Position numbers and translations under genes: made by a program. Below the pieces are notes generated by a model. It was not told the DNA's origin. It did no database searches and saw only the letters and a program-made list of their open reading frames with translations. From JAYVIQ01 sp043770215 (lineage in GTDB: Bacteria; Bacteroidota; Bacteroidia; Cytophagales; JAAEPT01): DNA of 58,976 nucleotides. Location: positions 1 to 58,976 of the forward strand of contig JAYVIQ010000045.1 in the NCBI GenBank assembly GCA_043770215.1, given 5' to 3'. Each line of letters opens with the position of its first letter. The first letter of the stretch is position 1. Below, one piece after another: positions 35,903 to 43,832 of the stretch.

Positions 35903-37273
35903 ATGATTATCAATTACGAATACTATACCCAATTAGAATTAGAGAAATGCTCTATAATTCTATACAAACAAATTTCAGAATTGGAAATATACTTAAATTC
36001 TGAACAGTTAGAGAAGCTTAAGCCAGACAATAGTGTTTTGGTTATCAATGATTTAACTAGTATTAAAGTTTTTGTTAAGCTAGAAGAAGACGCTGAAAAA
36101 AACAGAAGATTAGGTGCAAAAGTTTTTGGAGAAATTATAACGTTTAAACCCGAAATCATAAAATTTTTAGGGATTTTAGATACCGCTTTTGTAGAAGGTG
36201 TCACTTTAAGTAGTTATACTTTTGATACTTTCAAAAGCAAAAAAGAAACTTATACTCCAGTTTTTTTACTGAATGAGTCAAATAAAGAAACGTTTGAAAG
36301 CATACGCAACATTATTGAATCTGTTTTTTGGGCAAGGGATTTAGTTAATTTGCCTTACAGTCATTTGAACGCATTAGATTTCGAAGCACAAATTCAAAAC
36401 AGATTTGAAAATACACCTGTAACCACTACATTTTGGAATAAACAAAAACTAGAAGAAGAAAAATTTGGTGGTTTGCTGGCAGTAAATAAAGCAAGCTCTG
36501 TAGAGCCAAGGTTTGGGATATTAGAATATAAACCCAATAATCCTAGCAACAGCAGGCCAATAGTTTTGGTTGGAAAAGGAGTGGTGTACGATACAGGAGG
36601 TTTGAGTTTAAAACCTACTGAAAACAGCATGGATTTTATGAAATGCGATATGGCAGGACTTGCTGCTATGGTGGGCACCTTAGATGCGTTACAAAAAAAT
36701 AATTCAAACAAATGGATTATAGTTCTATGCCCTATTACAGATAACTTAATAGGCAACAATGCTTTGGCCCCAGGAGATGTAATTACAATGAAAAGCGGAC
36801 ACACAGTAGAAGTAATGGATACTGATGCAGAAGGAAGGTTGATTTTAGCAGATGCACTTGAATTTGCTAAAACACTAAACCCACAAATTGTAATAGACGC
36901 AGCAACTCTAACAGGTTCAGCTGTAAGGGCTATAGGAGACCATGCTGCGGTAATTATGGGCAATGCACCAAGTGTTATTTTTCATTCAATAGCTAAAATT
37001 GGAGAGCAAACTGGTGAGCGAGTAGCAAGGTTTCCTTTTTGGGATGATTACCAAGACCAACTAAAAAGTGAAGTGGCTGACCTAAAAAATTTAGGTGGGC
37101 CAACAGCTGGTGCTATCACAGCAGGAAAATTCTTAGCTAATTTTGTTGCTTATGATTGGTTACATGTAGATATTGCAGGTCCAGCGTATACGCACAAACC
37201 TTGGCACTACCAAAAAATTGGTGGTACAGGCTTTGGAGTAAGGTTGTTACATTCATTAATTCAAGAATTATAA
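35903..37273 (+). CDS. M17 leucyl aminopeptidase family protein
   Basis: The 456-residue protein has a diverged N-terminal domain and a conserved M17 catalytic domain: VGKGVVYDTGGLSLKP, FMKCDMAGLAAM and the signature VMDTDAEGRLILADAL, where the usual Asn of NTDAEGRL is Asp. The metal-binding Asp/Glu and catalytic Lys (VGKGV) and Arg (EGR) are present. Such enzymes are cytoplasmic hexameric metallopeptidases that remove N-terminal residues. It is followed seven bases later by pdxA, likely the same transcript. Confidence 0.93.
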   Translation: MIINYEYYTQLELEKCSIILYKQISELEIYLNSEQLEKLKPDNSVLVINDLTSIKVFVKLEEDAEKNRRLGAKVFGEIITFKPEIIKFLGILDTAFVEGVTLSSYTFDTFKSKKETYTPVFLLNESNKETFESIRNIIESVFWARDLVNLPYSHLNALDFEAQIQNRFENTPVTTTFWNKQKLEEEKFGGLLAVNKASSVEPRFGILEYKPNNPSNSRPIVLVGKGVVYDTGGLSLKPTENSMDFMKCDMAGLAAMVGTLDALQKNNSNKWIIVLCPITDNLIGNNALAPGDVITMKSGHTVEVMDTDAEGRLILADALEFAKTLNPQIVIDAATLTGSAVRAIGDHAAVIMGNAPSVIFHSIAKIGEQTGERVARFPFWDDYQDQLKSEVADLKNLGGPTAGAITAGKFLANFVAYDWLHVDIAGPAYTHKPWHYQKIGGTGFGVRLLHSLIQEL

Positions 37274-37280
37274 AAATTAT

Positions 37281-38327
37281 ATGGCACAAGAAGTTAGAAA
37301 ACCTGTTTTAGGTATTACTATAGGAGACATGAATGGCGTGGGGCCAGAAATATTAATGAGGATTTTTTCTGATCTTCGTATGTTGGATGTATGTACTCCT
37401 GCTATTTATTGCAATGGAAGGGTTTTTGGGTTTTATAGAAAGTTTTTGAATCACACAGGATTTAATTATCATCAAGTAGAATCTATTACAGAAGTTCAAG
37501 AAGGAAAAGTAAACATAGTAAATTGTTGGGATGAAGAAGTAGAATTAAATCCTGGTCAAATGACACCAAATGGAGGTAAATATGCACTTATTTCCCTAAA
37601 AGCTGCTGTAGAAGATTGGAAAAACAATCGCTTTGATGCCTTGATTACCTCGCCTATTAATAAAAAAAATGTAGCAGATGAGTCTTTTAACTTCAATGGT
37701 CACACACGTTATCTAACACAAGAAGCTGGCGAAAAAGATAGTTTAATGCTTATGACCTGCAAAGATTTGAAAATTGGTGTAGCTACAGAGCACATTCCAT
37801 TGAAAGATATATCCGCAGCCATTACCAAAGAATTGATTATTGACAAAGTAAAACTAATGCACAAAACATTGAAAAATGATTTTGGTATATCCAAGCCAAA
37901 AATTGCATTATTGGGTTTGAATCCGCACGCAGGAGATGGTGGATTGATGGGGTCTGAAGAGGTAGAAGTAATTATACCAGCCATAGATGAACTAAACTCT
38001 AAATTCAATATTATGGCAATTGGTCCTTACCCAGCAGATGGTTTTTTTGGTTCATCAGAGTACAAGCATTTTGATGGTGTATTGGCTATGTACCATGACC
38101 AAGGTTTAATCCCATTTAAAACAATAGCTTTTGAGCAAGGGGTAAATTTTACGGCTGGCATTGCTAAGATAAGAACAAGTCCTGATCATGGTACTGCGTA
38201 CAACATTGTTGGCAAGAAAAAAATCAGCTTAGTTTCATTTAGAGAGGCAATCTATTTGGCAATAGACATATACAATACTAGAAACGGTATATTGCCCATA
38301 CAGCAAAGTGCGTTTAAATTTGATTAG
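37281..38327 (+). CDS. pdxA: 4-hydroxythreonine-4-phosphate dehydrogenase PdxA
   Basis: The 348-residue protein has the family start LGITIGDMNGVGPEI, the substrate/metal region SPINKKNV and FNGHTRYLTQ (metal-binding His), GLNPHAGDGGLMG, and AMYHDQGLIPFK with a second metal His, then RTSPDHGTAYNI. PdxA performs the NAD-dependent oxidation step of the DXP-dependent vitamin B6 pathway. It lies seven bases behind the aminopeptidase. Sequence downstream decays into non-coding DNA with a pseudogene. Confidence 0.96.
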   Translation: MAQEVRKPVLGITIGDMNGVGPEILMRIFSDLRMLDVCTPAIYCNGRVFGFYRKFLNHTGFNYHQVESITEVQEGKVNIVNCWDEEVELNPGQMTPNGGKYALISLKAAVEDWKNNRFDALITSPINKKNVADESFNFNGHTRYLTQEAGEKDSLMLMTCKDLKIGVATEHIPLKDISAAITKELIIDKVKLMHKTLKNDFGISKPKIALLGLNPHAGDGGLMGSEEVEVIIPAIDELNSKFNIMAIGPYPADGFFGSSEYKHFDGVLAMYHDQGLIPFKTIAFEQGVNFTAGIAKIRTSPDHGTAYNIVGKKKISLVSFREAIYLAIDIYNTRNGILPIQQSAFKFD

Positions 38328-38374
38328 GTTTATAGGTGGATATTTAATAAAAAATGTAGCAATTGTGAACTTAA

Positions 38375-38752
38375 ATCAGTGGTGATTTATGGACAGAAAG
38401 ATTTGTGGTCATAGAAAATAATTCTTTATATTGTTTTACTAAATCTGTAAGTCTTAAACGTAAGACGTACCACAAAAATTTTTCTGACATAAGTAAAATT
38501 GAGTACGTTAGAAAAACTAAAGGACTCCTTATTACTACAAAAGATAATAATACTTACTAAATAATAGGATATAAAAGACACTTAGATTTAAAGAAAGAAA
38601 TAGAATCTAAAATGTTGTCTAGTCCTGGAATAATGATAAAGGATTATACTTTGTCATTTATAAAGAATTAGGGCTGTGGTTCAGATGAGGTTTTGATAGG
38701 CTATAGATTTGCTAAAGATAATAGTATAAAACCTACTTTTCAATTTTGGTAG
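38375..38752 (+). pseudogene. Stop-riddled remnant of a PH-like-domain gene
   Basis: One reading frame reads protein-like through two internal stops (TAA at 38558, TAG at 38669) to a third at 38750. The pieces are DLWTERFVVIENNSLYCF, KIEYVRKTKGLLITTKDNNTY, then IIGYKRHLDLKKEIESKM. Strand pattern and spacing recall a bacterial PH domain. Each stop is one base from a sense codon (TAA from AAA in TACTAAATA). There is no start codon, and an in-frame TAA lies immediately upstream, so it is a decayed fragment. Confidence 0.5.
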
Positions 38753-38823
38753 ACTTCTATGTTTTTACTATGTTTATGGTGTTTTAAATTCTTGTAATAG
38801 ATGATTTTATAGTAAGGATATGT

Positions 38824-39039
38824 ATGGGACCAAAGTATAAAAATGTAAAACACGTTGGGAAATCTGACCCAAGTTCAGAAGGTACACCAAAAAAAGAGGT
38901 TTTTGGAGGCGTTCTTAAAAATAAAAAACATGTGTTTGATCCAAACAAAGCTGTTGTGTTGCCAGAGAATTCAGAAGATACTTTTTCTACTGGACCAAAA
39001 GCTAAGTTGAAAATACATGGGAAAAGCAAAGATCAATAA
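38824..39039 (+). CDS. Hypothetical small Lys-rich protein (71 aa)
   Basis: The ATG-started frame encodes a hydrophilic protein rich in Lys, Pro and Gly (GPKYKNVKHVGKSDP, VFGGVLKNKKHVFDPNKAVV, GPKAKLKIHGKSKDQ), with no transmembrane segment or known motif. Its codon use resembles real genes and it lies 168 bases before the globin start, but it sits in a region containing pseudogenes. No family is recognised. Confidence 0.45.
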   Translation: MGPKYKNVKHVGKSDPSSEGTPKKEVFGGVLKNKKHVFDPNKAVVLPENSEDTFSTGPKAKLKIHGKSKDQ

Positions 39040-39207
39040 GGGTTTTAAAAAGTTAACAATTTGACCACAAGTCAACTATCTTTCTCATTTTATGGGAAAG
39101 ATATTTTTTTTACTGTTTTTGATAAGTACCATTTTTATATCAGTATATTCGCTTTATGTGGTCATATTTATTGTTCCTATGTCCCGTATATTTTAAATCA
39201 AAACACT

Positions 39208-39594
39208 ATGAAAAAAGACCTTGAAGATAGAAAAGACATAGAATTTTTAGTAGATGTTTTTTACAACAATGTTTTTAAAAACGACAAACTGATTCCATTT
39301 TTTAGTGGCGATTTAAACATTGACTTTGAACACCACAAGCCTATAATGGTAGATTTTTGGGAATTTATTTTGTTTCAAACCCCAATGGTGTATATGCGCA
39401 ATGTTATGAATCCACATTTAGAATTGAATAAGAAAATGCCAATTAAACCAGAGCATTTCCAAGCTTGGATAAATTTATTTAGTGAAACAATAGATACCTA
39501 TTTCGAAGGTCCAAAAACAGAGCAAGCAAAGGAATCTGCTAAAACCATAGGGCTTACTATGGAGTATAAAATTAAAAGTTTAAAAAGCGATTAA
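39208..39594 (+). CDS. Group III truncated hemoglobin
   Basis: The ATG at 39208 begins MKKDLEDRKDIEFLVDVFYNNVFKNDKLIPFF, the usual start for this family; an upstream TTG at 39061 would add an unrelated extension. The 128-residue product has the helix E region DFEHHKPIMVDFWEFILF, PHLELNKKMPIKPEHFQAWINLF (proximal His in PEHF) and a C-terminal helix. Group III truncated globins (ctb-like) are cytoplasmic heme proteins linked to redox, NO or microaerobic metabolism. The gene is monocistronic. Confidence 0.92.
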   Translation: MKKDLEDRKDIEFLVDVFYNNVFKNDKLIPFFSGDLNIDFEHHKPIMVDFWEFILFQTPMVYMRNVMNPHLELNKKMPIKPEHFQAWINLFSETIDTYFEGPKTEQAKESAKTIGLTMEYKIKSLKSD

Positions 39595-39738
39595 CAGAAG
39601 GATGCAATAACATGTAGTCTTCAAGTTACTTTTATAGATCTGCTATTCTTTTAATCCAAAAGCTGGATTAGGGCAATAAGTTAAAGCTCTTAGTACAAAA
39701 ATATAAGTAAAACCAATGTGTGATACAATTTAGAGGGA

Positions 39739-40093
39739 TTACATAAAATTTGACTCAGCTAAAAGCACAATTACTCCCGTAATAAAACCAAGAGCGTCTA
39801 ACCATGTAATGTTTTTAAAGTACCAAATGAAATCCATTTTTCTCCATACTTATAGCCGCCACACCAGCAGCAGAACCTATAATGAGCATAGAGCCACCAG
39901 TACCAGCGGAAAATGCAATGAGGTGCCATATTTTGGCATCTATTGGTTCTGTAAACATACCCATAGAGGCAGCAACCAAAGGAACATTGTCTATTATAGC
40001 AGATACTACACCTAGAATTACGGCTAAGATATCTGTATTTGGGATGATTAATTTAATTTCTTCTGTCATGGCTCTTAAAGACCCAAAACTATT
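39739..40093 (-). pseudogene. nhaD: C-terminal remnant of NhaD Na+/H+ antiporter
   Basis: The frame reading FGSLRAMTEEIKLIIPNTD, ILGVVSAIIDNVPLVAASMGMF and LIAFSAGTGGSMLIIGSAAGVAAI matches the C-terminal third of NhaD. A one-base gain in the A-run at 39838-39845 shifts the frame, after which MDFIWYFKNITW and LGFITGVIVLLAESNFM complete the normal NhaD end at a TAA (39739-39741). The first two thirds of the gene are missing; the fragment begins just downstream of intact nhaA. Confidence 0.85.
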
Positions 40094-40145
40094 TAAGCAT
40101 AAACTCACTCACTCAGAAACGGTGAGTAGTATCTCTAAAAAAACC

Positions 40146-41285
40146 TCATATTTTTTTTAACTGTATTTTTAAATATATATAGCCTATTAGTGCAGCAACT
40201 GATGAGGATATTAAAATGGTAAGTTTTGTATTATTTATTATTAATTGATTATCATAAGCCAGTAAGGTTATAAAAATTGACATGGTAAAACCTATACCAC
40301 CTAAAATGCCTGCACCAAATATAAGTTTCCAGTTTAACTCATCTGGAAGCTTACATATTCCAAAAGAAACAGCAACAAATGATACAATAAAAATACCGAT
40401 AGGTTTACCAAGTACAAGCCCAAAAAAAACACCTTGGCTATATTCTTGTACAATAATTTCTTTAAAATCACCACTTACAACCAAAGACGTATTTGCTAAA
40501 GCAAATAAGGGCAAAATAAGAAATGCTACAGGTTTATGCAAAAAATGTTGGATTTTAAATGAAATAGAGTTTTTGTTTCCATTTTCAAACGGAAGTGCTA
40601 TTGCTAGTAAAACACCAGTAATTGTTGCATGAACTCCAGAATTTAACATAAAATACCACATAAAACCACCTCCTAATAGATAAATAGCTATGTTTTTTAT
40701 CTTTAATTTATTTAAAATCATCAATAGCCCGAAAATACCTAGAGATAAAAGTAGATTACCTATAACTAGATTTTTAGTATAAAAAAATGCTATAATTAAT
40801 ATTGCTCCTAAGTCATCTATGACAGCAAAAGCCGCTAAAAAAATTTTTAAAGAAGCAGGAATATTTTTTCCCAACAAAGATAAAACACCTAAAGCAAATG
40901 CAATATCAGTGGCCATAGGTATACCAGCCCCTGTTTTAGTTACAGTTCCATGGTTAAAAAGTATAAAAATAATTGCAGGTGCAATCATACCGCCAATTGC
41001 ACCAAAAAAAGGTAAAAGTGCTTTTTTTATATTAGATAATTCTCCTAAGTAAACTTCTCTTTTTAATTCTAATCCTATTAAAAGAAAAAATATGGTCATT
41101 AATCCATCATTAATCCAGTATTCTAGGTTGTTACCAAGTAAATTTAACTTCCAAAAATGATGATATAAATCTCCAGAAGACGAATTTGCAAGAACCAAAG
41201 AGAAGATTGTGCACAAAATAATTGTTATACCACCTGATTTTTCATTATTAAAAAAGGCATTAAATAATTTCATTAGTTTTACCAT
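40146..41285 (-). CDS. nhaA: Na+/H+ antiporter NhaA
   Basis: The 379-residue membrane protein has the NhaA core: GIPMATDIAFALGVLSLLG, FLAAFAVIDDLGAILIIAFFYT with the tandem Asp pair that binds Na+/H+, GLVLGKPIGIF, and the ending GILGGIGFTMSIFI. About 11-12 transmembrane helices are evident. NhaA exports Na+ in exchange for two H+ and is active at alkaline pH. A near-perfect palindrome lies 83-97 bases upstream of its start, and repeat copy 4 lies further upstream. The adjacent nhaD remnant implies that this cell once had both antiporters here. Confidence 0.96.
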   Translation of the reverse strand: MVKLMKLFNAFFNNEKSGGITIILCTIFSLVLANSSSGDLYHHFWKLNLLGNNLEYWINDGLMTIFFLLIGLELKREVYLGELSNIKKALLPFFGAIGGMIAPAIIFILFNHGTVTKTGAGIPMATDIAFALGVLSLLGKNIPASLKIFLAAFAVIDDLGAILIIAFFYTKNLVIGNLLLSLGIFGLLMILNKLKIKNIAIYLLGGGFMWYFMLNSGVHATITGVLLAIALPFENGNKNSISFKIQHFLHKPVAFLILPLFALANTSLVVSGDFKEIIVQEYSQGVFFGLVLGKPIGIFIVSFVAVSFGICKLPDELNWKLIFGAGILGGIGFTMSIFITLLAYDNQLIINNTKLTILISSSVAALIGYIYLKIQLKKI

Positions 41286-41367
41286 GATGGTTTTGTTTTT
41301 TTAATAGGGAAATTTAGGAAATCAATTGTTTTTTTATTGAATGTAAAGTTAAGTTTATTAACGTTTA

Positions 41368-41382
41368 AGCCTATCATAGGCT
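41368..41382. promoter_or_regulatory. Palindrome AGCCTATCATAGGCT upstream of nhaA
   Basis: A 7-bp perfect inverted repeat around a single base, extended by TTTA/TAAA-rich flanks, lies about 83 bases upstream of the nhaA start. The central GC-containing arms stand out in very AT-rich DNA. It may be an operator for Na+/pH-responsive control, or a stem-loop; no regulator is known here. Confidence 0.35.
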
Positions 41383-41418
41383 GATTTAAAAATGATATTT
41401 AATGGCAAATTATATTTT

Positions 41419-41588
41419 GTGAATATCCGCAATGATACCAGTACCTATTATTTTTTTGCGAAAAGGATCGAAGCGGAGCTCTTTGTTGTTTTTTCAGCAA
41501 CAAAAGCGAGAGCGTAGAGCCTGACCCGATAGGGTTTCGCCCAAAATCACTAATCAATTCCACTACTTGTACAATTACGGATATTCAC
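41419..41588 (+). mobile_element. MITE-like repeat, copy 4 (170 bp)
   Basis: Perfect 11-base outer ends (GTGAATATCCG / CGGATATTCAC) and the inner inverted blocks are conserved. The flanking duplication is ATTATATTTT (41409-41418) and TTTATATTTT (41589-41598), 9/10 identical. The core hairpin is CTTTGTTG ... CAACAAAAG, in which a T-A pair of copy 1 is replaced by G-C. It lies between the 3' end of the GH5 gene and the 5' region of nhaA. Confidence 0.88.
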
Positions 41589-41693
41589 TTTATATTTTTA
41601 TTAAATCTAGATTGTGATAACAAAAACTTAAAATTTATTAGAGAGAAATAATCTGTTTTAATTCTTTAAAAATTAGTTTTTGAGCCTCTAGGT

Positions 41694-42668
41694 TTAATAT
41701 CCTTCTCTTATTTTTGCTTTTACATATACACCTGACGGGGTTAAATGTAAAGAATCTATCCAATTTCCTTGAGATCTAGCTCCTTCTCTTACTGCCGAAG
41801 CACTTTCATTTTTATCACAAATAGACCAGTTACACCAACTTATTTTGTTTTTATCCATCCAATTCATCCATTTATCTGTTTCTTTTAGGTCTAGATTTCC
41901 ATTGCCACTGGCTTGGCAAGTTCCAAATTCTGTTACCATCAAGCAAATGTTTTTGTCTAATGCTATTTGCCCTATATCTCTTAACTCTTGTTTGTGAGTG
42001 CTTGCATAAAAATGCAATGTATAAACTATGTTTGTCCCTTTTATTGGGTCAGCAGCTGCTTGGTCTACCAATTGAGACCAGCGTGGAGTGCCTACTACAA
42101 TAATATTGTCAGGATCATGTTTTCTAATGGTATCTATTACTTGCTCAGCATACCATTTTACAGAATCCCAAGTACATAGAGGTTCATTGTATATTTCATA
42201 AATTACATTGGGATTATGACCGTATTTTTGAGCTATTTGTGCAAAAAATATTTTAGATTCTTTTACTGATCTTTGTGCATAGTGTGCGTGATAATCTATT
42301 AAAACATAAATGTCATTTTTTATAGCTCCTTGTATTACTTGCTCTACTTTTGCTTTTTCTATAACAGGATTTTCTAAATAGCCACCCATTTCAACCCCCA
42401 TACAAGCGCGTATTATTCCACTTTTCCAATCTTTGGCCATATATTTTACCAAATTTTGATTAAAAAATCTACCGCCTTCCCATTGAGACCAGAACAAAGA
42501 CATTCCTTTTAGCTGGGTAGGAGTTCCATTTTTATCTACAATAAACCTGCCTTTTACACTCAACTGACCATGTTTAGTAACTGGCCCTTCAAAAGCTAAT
42601 GTGGCAGACCAAAGTAAAAATGAAATTGGAAGAAGAAGGACTAAGGAAACTACTTTAATATTTTTCAT
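41694..42668 (-). CDS. Glycoside hydrolase family 5 endoglucanase
   Basis: The 324-residue secreted enzyme has a signal peptide (residues 1-26) and a GH5 barrel: SVKGRFIVDKNGTPTQLKGMSLFWSQW, acid/base Glu in VIYEIYNEPLCTWDSVK, LHFYASTHKQELRD, nucleophile Glu in LMVTEFGTC, and WCNWSICDKNESAS. This matches subfamily 2 cellulases (beta-1,4-endoglucanase). There is no carbohydrate-binding module and no T9SS C-terminal signal, so it is probably periplasmic or outer-membrane-released. No SusCD pair or other polysaccharide-utilisation gene is adjacent. Confidence 0.93.
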   Translation of the reverse strand: MKNIKVVSLVLLLPISFLLWSATLAFEGPVTKHGQLSVKGRFIVDKNGTPTQLKGMSLFWSQWEGGRFFNQNLVKYMAKDWKSGIIRACMGVEMGGYLENPVIEKAKVEQVIQGAIKNDIYVLIDYHAHYAQRSVKESKIFFAQIAQKYGHNPNVIYEIYNEPLCTWDSVKWYAEQVIDTIRKHDPDNIIVVGTPRWSQLVDQAAADPIKGTNIVYTLHFYASTHKQELRDIGQIALDKNICLMVTEFGTCQASGNGNLDLKETDKWMNWMDKNKISWCNWSICDKNESASAVREGARSQGNWIDSLHLTPSGVYVKAKIREGY

Positions 42669-42710
42669 AATTCAAATATAAATAAAATATTTCTTTGTGC
42701 GTTCAAGTAT

Positions 42711-43679
42711 TTACAGGTGTTTATTTGCCCAAAGTTGTCTTTGTTCTAAAGTTAAAAAGGTCCAAACAACAATACGGCTTACTTTATTGCCCTGAGACAT
42801 GCCAATGGTTTTTACTTCTAATGCTCCAACTTTTTTGAGCGTTAGATATATGTTTTTTAAATTAGCCTCTTTAGAAACAAGTGTTGTAAACCAAAAACAC
42901 GACTGGGCAAAATGTTTGCTTTCATAAATCATGGTTCCTATAAATTTTGCTTCACCTCCCTCTGTCCAAAGTTCTTTGGTTTGACCGCCAAAATTAAGTG
43001 TAGGTTTATCTGTAGTTTTCTTAGAGGATAGATTTTTTACTTTTTTTGTATTGGCAGCATTGGCCTCAGCCTGCGATGCATGGAAAGGAGGGTTGCACAT
43101 GGTAAGATCATAAAATTCATCTTTTTCAATGATTCCCTTAAAAAAGTTACTTTTGTTTGCTTGTTTTCTTATTGTTAGACTATCTTTTAAAGAGGAATTA
43201 AAAGCAATGATTTTATTTGCAGATGCTATAGAGCCATCATCTATATCTGAACCTACAAACTTCCAAGAATAGATTTTGTTGCCTAGTATTGGGTAAATAC
43301 AATTAGCGCCAACACCTATATCTAAGCAGTTTATTTTATCTTTTAGTTTACTTATGTTTGAAGAAAAAGAGGTTTCTAATAAATCAGCTAAATAATGTAT
43401 GTAATCTGCTCTTCCTGGTATTGGAGGGCACAAATACCCTTTTGGGATATCCCAATTTTTGATGTCATAAACATGTTCAAGCAACGTTTTGTTGAGCATC
43501 TTTACAGCCTCTGGATCAGCAAAATCTATGGATAAATTATTGTATTCATTGATTTTTATATGGTTAGATAAAGAGGGGTTGGTGGAAATTAATGCCTCAA
43601 AATCATAAGGGAATCTATGTTTATTGTTTGGGTGTAAATTCTTTTTTTCTTCTGTATGATTTCTGTTTTTCGATTTCAT
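42711..43679 (-). CDS. rlmF: 23S rRNA (adenine1618-N6)-methyltransferase RlmF
   Basis: The 322-residue protein has the RlmF opening NLHPNNKHRFPYDFEALI, the block WDIPKGYLCPPIPGRADYIHYLADLL, motif I CLDIGVGANCIYPILG and the N6-methylase motif DLTMCNPPFHAS, followed by ELWTEGGEAKFI. RlmF methylates A1618 in 23S rRNA. The length is close to the E. coli enzyme. It lies downstream of the ABC-F gene but beyond a terminator, so it probably has its own promoter. Confidence 0.95.
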   Translation of the reverse strand: MKSKNRNHTEEKKNLHPNNKHRFPYDFEALISTNPSLSNHIKINEYNNLSIDFADPEAVKMLNKTLLEHVYDIKNWDIPKGYLCPPIPGRADYIHYLADLLETSFSSNISKLKDKINCLDIGVGANCIYPILGNKIYSWKFVGSDIDDGSIASANKIIAFNSSLKDSLTIRKQANKSNFFKGIIEKDEFYDLTMCNPPFHASQAEANAANTKKVKNLSSKKTTDKPTLNFGGQTKELWTEGGEAKFIGTMIYESKHFAQSCFWFTTLVSKEANLKNIYLTLKKVGALEVKTIGMSQGNKVSRIVVWTFLTLEQRQLWANKHL

Positions 43680-43774
43680 AATTTCTGTAGGTAAATACGA
43701 TGCCTTATTCTATTCTGTTTATTGCTAATGCAAATCCAAGTGACAGATTTAACTAGTATAGTTGTGGTTAAATT

Positions 43775-43811
43775 AAAAAAGGTTCAGGAATATACGTTCC
43801 CAAACCTTTTC
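43775..43811 (-). terminator. Intrinsic terminator of the ABC-F gene
   Basis: On the minus strand, AAAAGGTT-TG-GGAA, a six-base loop, then TTCC-TG-AACCTTTT form a 12-bp stem with one symmetric TG/TG internal loop, followed by a run of T residues. It begins about 20 bases after the ABC-F stop codon. The A/T flanks are symmetric, so it could also work in the other direction. Confidence 0.75.
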
Positions 43812-43832
43812 TGTACTTTAAGCATCTTTAAA

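Noticed and set aside
36394..36963. 189-codon frame antisense to the aminopeptidase
   Set aside because: It is a mirror of a strongly conserved M17 coding region with low-complexity Ser/Leu/Pro content and no motifs.
33561..38327. Minus/plus-strand run as a genomic island
   Set aside because: Genes here (rsmA, mgtE, pdxA, priA and neighbours) are ordinary core genes with base composition like the rest of the window.
39061..39207. 49-codon extension of the truncated hemoglobin
   Set aside because: It starts at a TTG and does not match the globin family start, which is at the ATG at 39208.
39652..39670. Hairpin TAATCCA/TGGATTA after the globin gene
   Set aside because: The stem is only 7 bp with no T-run; not convincing as a terminator.
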